Positions 5,269-5,735 of a stretch of 5,735 nucleotides of DNA are shown here, piece by piece. Made by a program: the position numbers and the translations under genes. The stretch lies in NCBI GenBank assembly GCA_005788075.1, contig SXZC01000057.1, forward strand, positions 1 to 5,735, in the 5' to 3' direction. The stretch's first letter is position 1. Each line of letters starts with the position of its first letter. The notes under the pieces were generated by a model. That model saw only the letters and a list, made by a program, of their open reading frames with translations. It ran no database searches and had not been told where the DNA came from. This stretch comes from Actinomycetota bacterium. GTDB lineage: Bacteria; Actinomycetota; Thermoleophilia; Miltoncostaeales; Miltoncostaeaceae.

Positions 5269-5735
5269 GCACCAAGAAGGCGGCGCGCGCGGCGGAGCTG
5301 CGCGATCTCATCCGCGATGCCTCGCACCGGTACTACGTGTTGGACGACCCCTCGGTGGACGACGCCGTGTACGACGACTGGGTGCGCGAGCTCGAGGCCA
5401 TCGAGGCCGAGCACCCCGACCTGATCACCCCCGACTCGCCCACCCCGCGGGTGGGCGCGCAGCCGTCCGAGAAGTTCGAATCGCACCGGCACCTGCAGGC
5501 CATGCTCAGCCTGGCCAACGCGCGGGGTGATGACGAGCTTCGCGACTGGAACCGTCGCCTCGAGACCGTGCTCGAGCAGGAGGGCATGGGCGGGCAGCCC
5601 GTGCGCTACGTGGTGGAGCCCAAGATCGACGGCCTCGCCATATCGCTCACCTACGAGGACGGCCACCTGGTGGTGGGCGCCACGCGCGGTGACGGCGAGG
5701 TGGGCGAGGACGTGACCAGCAACATCCGCACCATC
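5265..5735 (+). CDS. ligA: NAD-dependent DNA ligase LigA (3' end cut off by window)
   Basis: LigA seals nicks during replication and repair, using NAD+ to adenylate itself and releasing NMN. Only the first 157 codons are present, against about 670-700 aa for the family; the frame runs open to the last base. The N-terminal Ia domain has HRYYVLDDPSVDDAVYDD (21-38), with the aromatic pair and D33, Y36 and D37 that bind the NMN half of NAD+. LITPDSPTPRVGAQP and MLSLAN follow. The adenylation domain shows EPKIDGLAISL with catalytic K120 in the KxDG motif, then ATRGDGEVGEDVTSNIRTI just before the edge. ATG 5265 overlaps the HAD stop as ATGA; no strong SD is seen, which fits coupled translation. The zinc-finger, helix-hairpin-helix and BRCT domains would lie beyond the window. 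Confidence 0.97.
   Translation, partial: MSTKKAARAAELRDLIRDASHRYYVLDDPSVDDAVYDDWVRELEAIEAEHPDLITPDSPTPRVGAQPSEKFESHRHLQAMLSLANARGDDELRDWNRRLETVLEQEGMGGQPVRYVVEPKIDGLAISLTYEDGHLVVGATRGDGEVGEDVTSNIRTI

Overview
The window is high-GC bacterial DNA with every supportable gene on the + strand. It reads as one continuous stretch of a bacterial chromosome. The end of the ribosomal alpha operon (rpsD-rpoA-rplQ) is followed by an unrecognised secreted protein and truA. After an unusually structured intergenic gap come surE, a HAD-family phosphatase and the start of NAD-dependent DNA ligase ligA. The strong G/C bias at third codon positions, the GTG starts (rpoA, secreted protein, surE, HAD) and the RpoA/TruA/SurE sequence style suggest Actinomycetota. 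From memory of family sequences I lean to a deep-branching class such as Thermoleophilia, but this is inference and no 16S gene is present.

Left block (1-2762). The window opens inside rpsD, about 33-35 codons after its start. A 126-bp gap rich in short perfect palindromes leads to rpoA, which starts at GTG behind a good Shine-Dalgarno (SD). rplQ follows after 30 bp. Only 20 bp further, with its own AGGAG site, is a 244-aa protein with a Sec-type signal peptide and two cysteines. It is the one protein here without an assigned function. truA follows 11 bp after it. The spacing suggests that rpoA, rplQ, the secreted protein and truA are co-transcribed.

Middle gap (3551-3812, 262 bp). No gene is visible. 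The gap holds a hairpin directly after truA and a 111-bp element bounded by a perfect 20-bp inverted repeat with a nested 7-bp hairpin. It ends with a TACGAT -10-like hexamer 9 nt before the GTG of surE. It is probably the operon boundary.

Right block (3813-5735). surE (5'-nucleotidase), the HAD phosphatase (4-nt gap) and ligA (4-nt ATGA overlap, cut by the window end) form a tight, probably translationally coupled unit.

The gene content is mainly housekeeping and I see no defence system, mobile element, CRISPR, tRNA or rRNA. The items that ordinary annotation would miss are the secreted protein in the alpha-operon tail, the 20-bp inverted-repeat element, a perfect 12-bp UUCG hairpin inside truA, and local structures at the rpoA and HAD translation starts.
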